Below are positions 52,571-62,673 of a DNA stretch of 64,000 bases, in pieces (positions within the stretch are counted from its first letter, which is position 1; each line of letters opens with the position of its first letter). The DNA comes from an uncultured Eubacterium sp. (GTDB taxonomy: Bacteria; Bacillota; Clostridia; Lachnospirales; Lachnospiraceae). Below the pieces are notes generated by a model. It saw only the letters and a program-made list of their open reading frames with translations. It made no database searches and was not told the origin of the DNA. The DNA lies in contig CAJTXO010000007.1 in assembly GCA_910583555.1 (NCBI GenBank), positions 66,887 to 130,886 on the forward strand. The letters are read 5' to 3'. The position numbers were made by a program, and so were the translations under genes.

Positions 52571-53617
52571 GTGAAAGCGGATACGGTTACGAAGGACTAT
52601 GTAAAGGATGCGGAAATTTTCGCGGATATTTTTAATTATTATATTTATGACGGTCAGCCGGTGATTCGGCCGGAGCAGCTTACAGAGAGGGATTGTGCGA
52701 AGACGGTACTGCCATATGGTGCGGACGGCTCTTTGATCCCCGTCCAGAAGTTCCGCGATGCGCAGAAGTTATATGCGGCGAAGACGGATGGGAAGAATGA
52801 ATATGTTCTCTATGGTGTGGAGGCGCAGTCGGAGGTCCATTATGCGATGGCGGTGAGAAACAATCTGTACGATGCGCTCGAGTACGCAGGGCAGGTGGAA
52901 GAGGCGGCAAAATCGCACCGCAGGGAGCGGAAACGGGAGAAGGAGCGGAGGGAATGCAGGCAGGAAGCTAACCTGGATTCAGGTGAAAAGAGAAAGACTC
53001 CCAATGCGGGTGAGTTTTTGAGCGGTTTTTGGAAAGAAGATCGGTTGATTCCGTCTGTGACGGTGACGATATTTTTTGGCGCTGAGGAATGGGATGGGCC
53101 GTTGAGCCTGTTCGATCTGATGGATGCGTCAGATCCAGCTATAATGGCCTGCATGGATAATTACCATGTCAGGCTCATTTCGCCCGCGCGGATGTCAGAC
53201 GAGGAGATCATGAAATTTCAGTCCAGTCTGCGGGAGGTCATGTTTTTTATCAAGTATTCGAAGGACAGGGAGAATCTGAGCCGGATACTGAAGGTGGATG
53301 AAAAGCGTTTCCGGGAATTGGAGCGCAGGGCGGCGGATGTTATTGAAGTGATTACAAATTCGGGTATAAAATGCGGAGAAGGCGAGGAGGCGGTTGACGT
53401 GTGTCAGGCAATACAGGAAATGAGGATGGAAGAAAGGCGGATTGGGGAGCTGAGAGGAGAACAGAGAGGGGAACTGAAAGGGGAACAGAATGGAAAACTG
53501 AAAAAGGCAAGGGAAATAGCCAAGAGGCTGTATGAAATGGGGTTTGATGTGGAGAAGATTGTGCAGGTGGTTGGTTATGCCGAAGAAATGGTGGAGGGAT
53601 GGATCAGGGAGGGTTGA
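52571..53617 (+). CDS. Rpn/PD-(D/E)XK nuclease-family protein
   Basis: A 348-residue protein of the recombination-promoting nuclease / putative transposase type frequent in Lachnospiraceae. The nuclease fold includes the start KDAEIFADIFNYYIYDGQ, the GVEAQSEVHYAMAVRNNLYDALEYAG segment (about 85-110, the Glu-x-Gln core) and VTVTIFFGAEEWDGPLSL. The C terminus has Glu/Gly/Gln repeats (GELRGEQRGELKGEQNGKL) and a helical end with VVGYAEEMVEGW. Start is GTG 52571 after AGGGTGG. Activity not proven. Confidence 0.8.
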   Translation: MKADTVTKDYVKDAEIFADIFNYYIYDGQPVIRPEQLTERDCAKTVLPYGADGSLIPVQKFRDAQKLYAAKTDGKNEYVLYGVEAQSEVHYAMAVRNNLYDALEYAGQVEEAAKSHRRERKREKERRECRQEANLDSGEKRKTPNAGEFLSGFWKEDRLIPSVTVTIFFGAEEWDGPLSLFDLMDASDPAIMACMDNYHVRLISPARMSDEEIMKFQSSLREVMFFIKYSKDRENLSRILKVDEKRFRELERRAADVIEVITNSGIKCGEGEEAVDVCQAIQEMRMEERRIGELRGEQRGELKGEQNGKLKKAREIAKRLYEMGFDVEKIVQVVGYAEEMVEGWIREG

Positions 53618-53732
53618 AAAACTGGCGAAACTACGGGTATGGCAAGAGGAAATCCTGTAGAGGGGAGAACAGTAGAGGGTAGTAGAATGAAGTTGGCAGT
53701 GAGGATGTCGATCCGAATATGGAGCAGATCAT

Positions 53733-55235
53733 ATGTTAAAAAAAGTAATATGTTTATTGAAGAGATATGGTGTCTGGTATACGGCAAAGAAAATTATTTG
53801 TAAATTATATATTTCTTTTATTTTGGGACCAGTTAGAATAAATAGGAAGATAAATAAAAGAGATCGCGCCGAGCAGGAGGCGTGGCATTTTTTGAATCCT
53901 GTTTGTTTTAGTATTGTTGTCCCACTTTATAATACTCCGGAGACTTTTCTCAGAGAAATGCTTGAATCTGTTCGGATGCAGACATATAAAAACTGGCAGC
54001 TTTGCCTGGCAGATGGGAGTGATCAGGAGCATTCATATGTACAGACAGTTTGTGAAGATTATATAAAAAGGGACGATAGGATCTGTTATCGTAAATTGGA
54101 TGAAAACAGAGGTATTTCAGAGAATACGAATGCGTGTATTGATATGGCTGTGGGAGAATATATTGCACTGTTCGACCATGATGATCTGCTTCATCCTTCA
54201 GCCCTGTTTGAGGTAATGAAGTGTATTGAAGAAAAAAAGGCAGATTTTATATATACAGACGAGGCAACTTTTCAGGGAAGGGAAACGCATCTTTTGAGCG
54301 TGCATAGAAAACCAGATTTTTATATGGAAAATTTGCGCGCAAATAACTATATCTGTCACTTTACTGTTTTTAAAAAGGATGTATTAAAACAATCCGGTGT
54401 TTTTCGGAGTGAGTTTGATGGAAGTCAGGATCATGACCTGATACTTCGTTTATGTGAGAAAGCCTCCATGATCTGCCATATTCCTAAGGTGCTGTATTTT
54501 TGGCGGGCACATAAGAATTCAGTGGCGCTTAGTATTGATAGTAAAAATTATGCGGTTGAAGCTGGTTTGCGAGCGGTCCGGTCCCATTTGGAGCGGTATG
54601 GCATTCAAGCCACGGTTTCTGTGACGCATAACGCGATGTCTGTTTATCAGGTGAACTATGATTTGGGTATGATGAGTGTTCAGGATATCACTGTCATTTG
54701 TGAACAAGAATATGAAGAAACTGGTAAAAGTACGTGGCAGGTGGTTGAGGATTCGTGTTCGTATATTCTTATATTAAAAAAGGGACTACTTGTACCGGAA
54801 AAACAAGACTTAGAAAGATTGCTCATGCATATGGTGGATTACAATATAGCTGCTGTGACTGGAAAAATCGTAAATGAACAGGGACGGATCATTTCAGGAG
54901 GAGTTGCTTTTCGAGAGAACAACGGACAATTTCACATCCGGCATTTGTTTGGTGGTGTTCCGGTGTGTGATCCTGGGTATATGAACCAGCTTACATATGC
55001 TTCTGGGATTCCGGTGATTTGTAATGGGTGTATATTAGTGCGTAAAGAACATGTTGTTGCAGCGTTAAAATGCGGTCGGAATTTGTTTGATTTATCAGAT
55101 TGGATTAGGTGGAGTATTGATCTGCGGGAACAAGGGTACCAGTTGATTAATGAGACTCGGACTTTGATAGTTGCAAATAGGATTTTTCCGTGGTATAATA
55201 AAAAAAGTTATGTTTATTTTCAAAAGAAAGTGTGA
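53733..55235 (+). CDS. GT2 glycosyltransferase with degenerate second domain
   Basis: A 500-residue protein. The GT-A fold starts FSIVVPLYNTPETFLREML (about 59) with DXD-like DHDD (about 144-147) and the W-rich acceptor site FDGSQDHDL and YFWRAHKNSVA. Residues about 310-500 look like a second GT2 domain that has lost its DXD motif. The first domain is very close to the first GT domain of the 1110-residue protein at 57272. Much more AT-rich than upstream genes. Confidence 0.88.
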   Translation: MLKKVICLLKRYGVWYTAKKIICKLYISFILGPVRINRKINKRDRAEQEAWHFLNPVCFSIVVPLYNTPETFLREMLESVRMQTYKNWQLCLADGSDQEHSYVQTVCEDYIKRDDRICYRKLDENRGISENTNACIDMAVGEYIALFDHDDLLHPSALFEVMKCIEEKKADFIYTDEATFQGRETHLLSVHRKPDFYMENLRANNYICHFTVFKKDVLKQSGVFRSEFDGSQDHDLILRLCEKASMICHIPKVLYFWRAHKNSVALSIDSKNYAVEAGLRAVRSHLERYGIQATVSVTHNAMSVYQVNYDLGMMSVQDITVICEQEYEETGKSTWQVVEDSCSYILILKKGLLVPEKQDLERLLMHMVDYNIAAVTGKIVNEQGRIISGGVAFRENNGQFHIRHLFGGVPVCDPGYMNQLTYASGIPVICNGCILVRKEHVVAALKCGRNLFDLSDWIRWSIDLREQGYQLINETRTLIVANRIFPWYNKKSYVYFQKKV

Positions 55236-56012
55236 ATGAGGATGCTGATTGAAGTATATAAATATCGACAAATGGTTTTTTCACTGGTTCGCAAGGATTT
55301 ACGAGGAAGATATAAAGGGTCTGTCCTTGGGTTTTTGTGGACATTTGTAAATCCATTACTGCAGATGTGTATTTACACTGTTGTATTTTCAACGATTATG
55401 CGAATGGGGATTGATAAATTTTATATTTTTCTCTTTGTGGCACTTGTTCCATGGCTGTTTTTTAGTTCCTGCTTACAAAGTGGTGCTACAGTAATTCTTC
55501 AAAATCAGGATTTGGTAAAAAAAATATATTTTCCAAGGTTGGTGTTGCCTATTGCCTATGTAACAAGTTCTTTTGTGAATATGTTGCTAAGCTTTTTGGT
55601 TGTATTTGCTGTCTTGATTTTTACAGGATATGGTATAAGTTTTTATGCACTGTTATATCTGCCACTTATTATGCTAGTAGAATATCTACTTGGACTTGGT
55701 ATAACACTAATTGCGTCAGCTTGTACAGTTTATTTGAGAGATTTAGAGCATATACTTGGTATCGTTGGTATGGCATGGATGTACTTGACACCGGTGATTT
55801 ATCCACCGGAGATGATACCGGAGCAGTACCGTTTTTTCTTTCATCTAAATCCGATGACGCCTATTGTCATAGCTTACCGTGATATCTTGTATTATAAGCA
55901 GGCGCCGCAGTTACAAACACTTGGACTTGCTGCTGTATTGGGTATTTTAGTTGTTTTATTTGGATGTTTATTATTTAACAAACTTCAAAAGGGATTTATC
56001 GAGGAGCTATAG
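55236..56012 (+). CDS. ABC polysaccharide exporter, permease (Wzm-type)
   Basis: A 258-residue, six-helix membrane protein of the ABC-2 type. The N terminus KYRQMVFSLVRKDLRGRYKG and LGFLWTFVNPLLQM, and the later YLTPVIYPPEMIPEQYRFFFHLNPMTPIV, are the TagG/Wzm signature. With the ATPase next to it, it exports a lipid-linked glycan. It follows the GT gene without a gap. Confidence 0.93.
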   Translation: MRMLIEVYKYRQMVFSLVRKDLRGRYKGSVLGFLWTFVNPLLQMCIYTVVFSTIMRMGIDKFYIFLFVALVPWLFFSSCLQSGATVILQNQDLVKKIYFPRLVLPIAYVTSSFVNMLLSFLVVFAVLIFTGYGISFYALLYLPLIMLVEYLLGLGITLIASACTVYLRDLEHILGIVGMAWMYLTPVIYPPEMIPEQYRFFFHLNPMTPIVIAYRDILYYKQAPQLQTLGLAAVLGILVVLFGCLLFNKLQKGFIEEL

Positions 56013-56013
56013 T

Positions 56014-57288
56014 ATGCAGGATGAAATTGTTATATCTGTCAGGGATTTGAGGAAGAAATTTAAGGTATATAGTGATAAGGGAAGCAGTCTGAAAGAAAAA
56101 CTGCTTTTTTTCCGGCGTAATAAATATGAAAACAGATGGGTTCTGAATGGTATTTCGTTTGATTTGCGTTGTGGTGAAGCGGTCGGACTGATTGGGAAAA
56201 ATGGGTGCGGAAAGAGTACAATGTTAAAATTGCTTACTCAGATTATGTATCCGACTTCTGGGCAGCTTAAAATTAAAGGACGTGTTTCCAGCTTAATTGA
56301 GTTGGGTGCTGGTTTTCATCCTGACATGTCTGGAAGGGAGAATATATATACGAATGCCTCAATTTTTGGTTTGACGAAAAAGGAGATAGATAGGCGGATG
56401 GAGGAGATTATCACATTTTCGGAACTGGAAGAATTTATCGACGATCCAGTACGAACTTATTCTTCTGGAATGTACATGCGCTTAGCATTTTCTGTGGCCA
56501 TTAACGTAGAGGCAGATATTCTGCTGATAGATGAAATACTCGCTGTTGGAGATGTTAGTTTTCAGAAAAAATGTTTTGAAAAATTAAAACAAATTAAAAG
56601 AGCAGGTACTTCGATTATTATTGTTTCCCATTCCCTTGGACAGCTAGAAGAAATCTGTGACCGTTCTATCTGGATCGAGGATGGTCGGGTTAGAATGGAA
56701 GATGAGCCGAAGAAGGTGCATAAAAAATATGTGGAACAAATGGAAAAGGAGCGAATGGAACGAATTGGAGAGGAGTATGAAAAAGAAGAGTTGGCTGTTG
56801 ATGATTCCGAGGATGAAAAAATAAGTGATTTTTGTGGCCGGAAAGTACTAAGGCTCGGAAAGCATCAAATGTATTTTTCAGGTGCCCTGCTCACCAATTC
56901 AGATCATAAACCTCAAAATGTGTTTAAGACTGGTGATGATCTTTATGCTCATTTTTTTTATAAAAATCCGAATAAAATAGAGGAAGTTCTATTTTGTCTT
57001 CGAATTTATAATGAAAAAAATGAATTTTGTTTTGGAACAAATACGAATGTAGAATGCAGGAAATATTTTCGACCAAATGAAGAGGGGACGGTTGATATAA
57101 CGCTTCGGGAAGTTTCGTTGTTAAAGGGAAGATATATGATTGATATAGATATTTTAGAAACTTCTGGTGAAGCACAGGATGTTATTCACGAAGCATTACC
57201 CTTTTACATTGAAAATGATGTCAGGCGTGACGGCATAATAGATATTACGACAACATGGAAGGTGGACGAAGATGATATTTTTATTTGA
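56014..57288 (+). CDS. ABC polysaccharide exporter, ATPase (Wzt-type)
   Basis: A 424-residue protein. Residues 1-240 are the ATPase: Walker A GKNGCGKST (about 63-71), signature YSSGMYMRLAFS (about 149), Walker B ILLIDEILAVGD (about 170) and switch His in VSHSLGQ. Residues from about 285 to 424 form a Wzt carbohydrate-binding domain (HQMYFSGALLTNSD ... GTVDITLREVSLLKGRY) that would read the glycan end before export. It starts two bases after the permease stop. Confidence 0.93.
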   Translation: MQDEIVISVRDLRKKFKVYSDKGSSLKEKLLFFRRNKYENRWVLNGISFDLRCGEAVGLIGKNGCGKSTMLKLLTQIMYPTSGQLKIKGRVSSLIELGAGFHPDMSGRENIYTNASIFGLTKKEIDRRMEEIITFSELEEFIDDPVRTYSSGMYMRLAFSVAINVEADILLIDEILAVGDVSFQKKCFEKLKQIKRAGTSIIIVSHSLGQLEEICDRSIWIEDGRVRMEDEPKKVHKKYVEQMEKERMERIGEEYEKEELAVDDSEDEKISDFCGRKVLRLGKHQMYFSGALLTNSDHKPQNVFKTGDDLYAHFFYKNPNKIEEVLFCLRIYNEKNEFCFGTNTNVECRKYFRPNEEGTVDITLREVSLLKGRYMIDIDILETSGEAQDVIHEALPFYIENDVRRDGIIDITTTWKVDEDDIFI

Positions 57289-60200
57289 TCAATATCAAAG
57301 ATACAAAAACACTCAATTGATTATAGAAACTATGCGAGCAAAAAAGGAAAAGTTTACGATTTTAGAGGTAGGAGCAAATGAGCATAAGAATTTGGAGCAA
57401 TTTCTTCCGAATGATGAAATTAAATATATGGATATTAATTTATCAGAGAAAATGCGGAATGATTCAAGCTATATCTTAGGTGATGCTACTGATATGGATT
57501 TTAAAGATGATGCTTTTGATATTATTGTGGCATTAGATGTATTTGAGCATATTTCCAATGAAGGAAAACATGCTTTTTTAAAAGAAGTTGCAAGAGTGTC
57601 CAAGAGAGGATTTGTAATTTGTGCACCGTTTAACGAAGATGGTGTACATGAAGCGGAGCGACGTGTAAATGCTAATTATGAATGTATGTATGGGAGACCA
57701 CATCCGTGGCTTGCAGAACACTTGGAGAATGGTCTGCCAGAACTTGAGGAAACACTTTCTATTTTGAATGAACTTAAAACAAATGTAAGCGTGTTTTCTC
57801 ATGGGGATCTTGATATGTGGGAGCGAATGACAAATATCGAAATGGCAGCAGATTGTAATCCGGCATTGAGTAGAGTGGGATTGCTTCTTCATGATTATTA
57901 TAATCAATATATTTTTGAACTAGATTATAAAAAAAGTGCATATAGATATTTTTTGGTCTCGGCAAGGCAGGAGTATGTTCCCATACAAAGAAAAGTATCT
58001 GATTTGTCTGCAGTTATGAAAAAATTTGACATGTTAGAGAAGAATTTTTGGACTATGTATAATAGTTTGAAAGAAAAGGATCTCGGCGCGAATAGTCCAA
58101 ACAAATTGCAGATTTATTTTGATTTGGGGGATGGGGTAACAGAGGATACACAGAAAACCATAATACTTGATGGTCATAGTGTAACCTTACGTCAAAATTT
58201 TCAGGACAAGCAGGGACGTGTCATTAAAGGTCTTCGTATTGATCCTACTACTCATGGTGGGTTAATTAAAATGAATAGATTGGCAATTTTTGACAAGGAC
58301 AATCACGTTATCTGGGAAGGGGTCCCTAATGTTTCCCAATGTAGAAATGTGATTTATCAAAAAGGAGAGTACTTTCTTTTTTTTGATGATCCTCAGATTA
58401 TCATTTCACAGGTTCACCATAGCCAGATCATCATAGAATTAGATTACAAATTCGTGGAATGTAGAATGGAAGATGAGATGTTTTGGCATATGTTTGCCGA
58501 TAAGCTGATTTTAGAAGATAGGAATTTCGAGCAGAAAAGAAAGGAACTGGAGCAACAGAACAAGGAATTAGAACAGGAGAACAAGGAACTAGCGCAGGAG
58601 AGCAAGGAACTAGCGCAGGAGAGCAAGGAACTAGCGCAGGAGAGCAAGGCGTTAGGACAGGAGAAGAAGGAACTGGAGCGACATAAAGCAGCACTGGAGC
58701 AGGAAAAAAACCAGATGAGTCTACAGTTGCTAGCAGTTTATCAATCGACGTCATGGAAAGTCACAAAACCATATCGTTTTTTAGCTAGAGGTATTAAAAA
58801 ATTGGCGAAATGTTTTATACCTGCTAAAGTGCGTCAGGGGATGTGGGTTATATTACATGAAGGGTTCTCTGTGTTTTTTCGGAGAACGGAAAGTTTTATT
58901 CGTCGGAATATAGAAAATAAGAAATATGTGAGTGAATTGATCGCTCCCAATCCGCACATTTTAAATGAGGAAAGGAAGCATGTATTTGAACGCAAGGTAC
59001 TGTTTAGCATTATTGTTCCGCTCTTTAATACTCCTTCAAATTATTTAGTCGAAATGATTGAATCCTGTCAGAAGCAGACATATGGGATGTGGGAGCTTTG
59101 CTTAGCAGATGGAAGTGATATGGAACATTCTTATGTAGGGAAGATTGTGTGTAAGATGGCGGAAAAGGATTCTAGGATCAAGTACAAAAAGCTCGAGAGA
59201 AATGATGGAATTTCAGAGAATACGAATGCAGGGTTGAAAATGGCTAAAGGAGATTATATTGCACTTTTGGATCATGATGATTTGCTGCATCCATCTGTAT
59301 TGTATAAATATATGGAAGTGATTTGTGAACAAAATGCAGATTATATTTATTGTGACGAGATGACGTTTGAGGGAAAACTAAAAAATGTTATTACAATGCA
59401 TTTTAAACCAGACTTTGCAATTGATAATTTGAGGGCAAATAATTATATTTGTCATTTTAGCGTTTTTGCCAAGAACTTATTGGAACAAGCAGGAATGTTT
59501 AGAAAGGAATATGATGGCTCACAGGATCATGATATGGTACTTAGATTGACTGAAAAAGCGAAAAAGATAGTACATTTACCACAGATACTCTATTTTTGGC
59601 GAAGTCATCCGGCTTCTGTGGCGAGTGATATTAATTCTAAAATATATGCAATAGATGCAGGTAAGAATGCGGTTTTATCGCATATAAAGAGGTGCGGACT
59701 GGAAGGGAAAGTAGAGAGTTCCAAGGCTTTTCCGACTATTTATAACGTAAGGTATAAAATTAAAGGGAATCCAATGATTTCTATTTTGATTCCAAATAAG
59801 GATAATGTGGAAATGTTATCATGTTGTGTTAAATCTATTTTGCAGAAATCGACTTATGATAATTATGAAGTCTTAATTATTGAAAATAACAGCACAAAAA
59901 GTAGTACATTCCATTATTATGATAAGATTCAAGAGAATTCAAAGATACGTGTAGTATATTTTGAAGAGGAAGGTTTTAATTATTCTGCTATTAATAATTT
60001 TGGAGTAAAGCATGCAAAGGGTGAGTATATTCTGTTTTTAAATAATGATATAGAAATTATCTCATCTTCTTGGATGGAGGAAATGTTAATGTTTGCACAG
60101 CGAAAGGATGTTGGAGCTGTTGGGGCAAAACTGTATTACCCAGATAATACAATACAGCATGCAGGAATTATTATTGGCTTGGGCGCTGACCGATGTGCTG

Positions 60201-60604
60201 GGCACCACCATTACAAGGTGCCGTTAGATAATGTTGGTTATATGGGGAGGTTATATTATGCACAGAACTATTCAGCAGTTACAGCTGCATGTATGATGTT
60301 AAAAAAGGAAATTTTCGAAGAAATTGGTGGGTTTAATGAAGATTTTGCTGTTGCCTATAATGATGTAGATTTATGCCTGTCTATTAGAAAAGCTGGCTAT
60401 TTGAATGTTTGGACGCCTTTGGCGGAAGCTTATCATTATGAATCAGTTTCCAGAGGTTATGACACTACATTAGAGAGGAGAGAACAGTTTCAGAAAGAAG
60501 TTAATCTTTTTAAGGAGAAATGGAAGAGCGAGATTGAGAAGGGGGATCCGTACTACAATGTGAATTTGACTCTGGATTCGTCTGATTTTTCACTAAGAGT
60601 TTAG
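57272..60604 (+). CDS. Methyltransferase / coiled coil / double GT2 protein
   Basis: An 1110-residue multidomain protein. Residues about 25-120 form a class I SAM methyltransferase (LEVGANEHKNLEQFL, DIIVALDVFEHISNEG). About 420-487 is a Glu/Lys/Gln coiled coil with perfect KELAQES repeats. About 578-820 is a GT2 domain (FSIIVPLFNTPSNYLVEMI, DHDDLLHPS, FRANNYICHF-like). About 836-1110 is a second GT2 with WVDLC-like motif AYNDVDLCLSIRKAGY. The plan resembles the WsaE-type rhamnosyltransferases of S-layer glycan clusters: polymerise, then methylate the chain end. It overlaps the Wzt gene by 17 bases. Chain-capping is inference. Confidence 0.88.
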   Translation: MIFLFDQYQRYKNTQLIIETMRAKKEKFTILEVGANEHKNLEQFLPNDEIKYMDINLSEKMRNDSSYILGDATDMDFKDDAFDIIVALDVFEHISNEGKHAFLKEVARVSKRGFVICAPFNEDGVHEAERRVNANYECMYGRPHPWLAEHLENGLPELEETLSILNELKTNVSVFSHGDLDMWERMTNIEMAADCNPALSRVGLLLHDYYNQYIFELDYKKSAYRYFLVSARQEYVPIQRKVSDLSAVMKKFDMLEKNFWTMYNSLKEKDLGANSPNKLQIYFDLGDGVTEDTQKTIILDGHSVTLRQNFQDKQGRVIKGLRIDPTTHGGLIKMNRLAIFDKDNHVIWEGVPNVSQCRNVIYQKGEYFLFFDDPQIIISQVHHSQIIIELDYKFVECRMEDEMFWHMFADKLILEDRNFEQKRKELEQQNKELEQENKELAQESKELAQESKELAQESKALGQEKKELERHKAALEQEKNQMSLQLLAVYQSTSWKVTKPYRFLARGIKKLAKCFIPAKVRQGMWVILHEGFSVFFRRTESFIRRNIENKKYVSELIAPNPHILNEERKHVFERKVLFSIIVPLFNTPSNYLVEMIESCQKQTYGMWELCLADGSDMEHSYVGKIVCKMAEKDSRIKYKKLERNDGISENTNAGLKMAKGDYIALLDHDDLLHPSVLYKYMEVICEQNADYIYCDEMTFEGKLKNVITMHFKPDFAIDNLRANNYICHFSVFAKNLLEQAGMFRKEYDGSQDHDMVLRLTEKAKKIVHLPQILYFWRSHPASVASDINSKIYAIDAGKNAVLSHIKRCGLEGKVESSKAFPTIYNVRYKIKGNPMISILIPNKDNVEMLSCCVKSILQKSTYDNYEVLIIENNSTKSSTFHYYDKIQENSKIRVVYFEEEGFNYSAINNFGVKHAKGEYILFLNNDIEIISSSWMEEMLMFAQRKDVGAVGAKLYYPDNTIQHAGIIIGLGADRCAGHHHYKVPLDNVGYMGRLYYAQNYSAVTAACMMLKKEIFEEIGGFNEDFAVAYNDVDLCLSIRKAGYLNVWTPLAEAYHYESVSRGYDTTLERREQFQKEVNLFKEKWKSEIEKGDPYYNVNLTLDSSDFSLRV
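58583..58645. repeat. Three perfect 21-bp repeats encoding a coiled coil
   Basis: Units of AAGGAACTAGCGCAGGAGAG plus C at 58583, 58604 and 58625 are identical and encode KELAQES. Degenerate copies flank them on both sides. Confidence 0.9.
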
Positions 60605-60681
60605 GAGTTATGGAAACCATTTTTCGTTATTATTACAGAAAGTAATTGAAGAGAGATTACTTTTGAAAGCGAGGAATTTAT

Positions 60682-62622
60682 ATGAAAAATACTGTTGTCC
60701 AAATAGTTTTGTGTATATCGCTTATTATTGTAGGGGCATTCTATTTGTTTCGCTTTGTATATGTGGACACATTGATACCAACTAGATATTTGCCTGATCA
60801 ATTGCTGCAAATGACTGGATATCAAATTGAGGGCTCCTATTTTAAACAAATTAGTGATGACCCAAGTTTTGTCTTAAGTGGTGATTTTTTCAAGACAGAT
60901 AGTTTGGTTTTGAACTTTGCAGATGGAGTAAAGGAAAATATTGATGTTCAGATTTATTATGCTGAGGAGGGACAGGGATTTAGTGAAGAAAATAGTGTAT
61001 CAAGTGTAATAATAGAAGGGGCTGCAACGCATACAATAGATTTACAAAATCAGGATTATGTTGCGTTGCGCTTTGATATAAATGGTAATTTTAATTTATC
61101 GAATATACTTATTAATAATATTCAGCCTGAAATTAGCTTTTTAAGATTACTTTTATGGATAAGCGTACTTCTTGTAATTATTTTACTGTTTTGGAGATGT
61201 AAGTTCCAAATAATCGATTGTTATCATATTTTTACGAAGAAGATATATCGACAAGCGGAGAGAATTAAATTTAAAATAGAAAACTTCTTTTTAGTGACAG
61301 CTATTATTATGGGATGCCTATTCGCTGTTTTGCTTCCTCCAGGGCAAGTTCCAGATGAGCCGGCTCATTATGAGATGATGGTAATGGAGTTTGGGATTCC
61401 TTCACATTATTACGACGAAATATATAAGTCTTTTGGAGATCTTGATTTTATAAATGTAATGAAAAATCCTCAAAGAAAACAAAGTGTAGAACAGTTAAAT
61501 GAATATAGTACACAAAAGTTTTCAGGAGGAGGGGAGTGGCAGGGAATCTCCATACAATGTATTAGGCATTTACCAATGGGAATAGGGATGATTTTAGGAA
61601 TAATATTTAACTGTCCTATTATATACTGTCTCTTGTTATCTGAGGTGTTTGGTGTTTTGTTTTATGCGCTTATAGGTCATATGGCATTAAAAATCATGCC
61701 TTTTAAAAAAGAATTGCTTTGCGCTATTATGCTTTTACCAATGACGTTGCAACAGTGCTCATCAGTTAATTATGATGCAGTCTTGTTACCGTTATGTTTT
61801 TTGCTGTTAGCTATTATATTAAATGATATTTATATAAAAGAACAAGTTGGTTGGAAAGAAGTTTCAATTATCGGAGTGGTGGCATTTTGCATTGTGATAA
61901 TTAAGGTTCCATATGTATTGATGCTTTTGCTTGTGTTGTTGATTCCAAAAGATAAGTATAATCTGAGTATTGCAAGAAAGATAGATGTGATTTCATTTGT
62001 AAATAGATTTAAATGGATAATTTTGATAAATGTGACTATTTTAATAGCCTTTGTGGTATATCATATTCGGGATTCGTTTTATGTAAAGTTGATATTGTCC
62101 TGCATAATGGACTTAAAGCATTTTGCAGTCATAATGGTTAGTACAATAAAGGGGTTGGGAGAGTTTTATGTTGAATCATTAATTGCATATTTTGGCTGGT
62201 TTAGTGTAAAAGCGCCGACTATGATGTATCTGATGGTTGTTTTTGTAATGTTTTTATGTTCACAGGGTAAATTGGAAAAACAGGAACAAATTGTTATTAA
62301 AAGAAAAGATAGGGTGATATATTTAGTGGTATCAACAGTGATTTTTATTTTGATAATGACTATATTAATTAGCCATACTTTTCGTTTGGGCGAATATAAT
62401 ATAGACGTTCCATTAGAAGGGATTCGCGCTTGTCTTGAAAAGGTTTCAATAATTCAAGGAGTACAGGGGAGATACTATATACCAATAGTTTTGCTTTTGT
62501 TTTTGTCGTTACATGGTATTTTTCCATTAAAAAAGAAAGATTTACTACTGGTTCAAGTTTTGTATTATCCAATTTTATTTTGCTGGTGCATTCAAATATT
62601 ATTAGGCCGATACTGGGTTTGA
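60682..62622 (+). CDS. DUF2142 membrane protein
   Basis: A 646-residue membrane protein with about a dozen helices. The loop VLLPPGQVPDEPAHYEMMVM (about 215-234) is the conserved DUF2142 motif. An N-terminal helix is followed by a beta-rich extracellular part to about 150. DUF2142 proteins sit in S-layer and polysaccharide clusters and resemble GT-C glycosyltransferases, so it may add a side sugar outside the membrane; this is inference. GAAAGCGAGGAA precedes the ATG; very AT-rich. Confidence 0.82.
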   Translation: MKNTVVQIVLCISLIIVGAFYLFRFVYVDTLIPTRYLPDQLLQMTGYQIEGSYFKQISDDPSFVLSGDFFKTDSLVLNFADGVKENIDVQIYYAEEGQGFSEENSVSSVIIEGAATHTIDLQNQDYVALRFDINGNFNLSNILINNIQPEISFLRLLLWISVLLVIILLFWRCKFQIIDCYHIFTKKIYRQAERIKFKIENFFLVTAIIMGCLFAVLLPPGQVPDEPAHYEMMVMEFGIPSHYYDEIYKSFGDLDFINVMKNPQRKQSVEQLNEYSTQKFSGGGEWQGISIQCIRHLPMGIGMILGIIFNCPIIYCLLLSEVFGVLFYALIGHMALKIMPFKKELLCAIMLLPMTLQQCSSVNYDAVLLPLCFLLLAIILNDIYIKEQVGWKEVSIIGVVAFCIVIIKVPYVLMLLLVLLIPKDKYNLSIARKIDVISFVNRFKWIILINVTILIAFVVYHIRDSFYVKLILSCIMDLKHFAVIMVSTIKGLGEFYVESLIAYFGWFSVKAPTMMYLMVVFVMFLCSQGKLEKQEQIVIKRKDRVIYLVVSTVIFILIMTILISHTFRLGEYNIDVPLEGIRACLEKVSIIQGVQGRYYIPIVLLLFLSLHGIFPLKKKDLLLVQVLYYPILFCWCIQILLGRYWV

Positions 62623-62673
62623 ATATATTAAAAATGAAAGTTTGTGACAGAGGAAGATTGGAATGAAGAAAAA

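Noticed and set aside
58431..58754. Minus-strand frame of 107 codons rich in Ser/Pro/Cys repeats
   Set aside because: It is the mirror of the coiled-coil repeats of the multidomain plus-strand gene, with no ribosome site.
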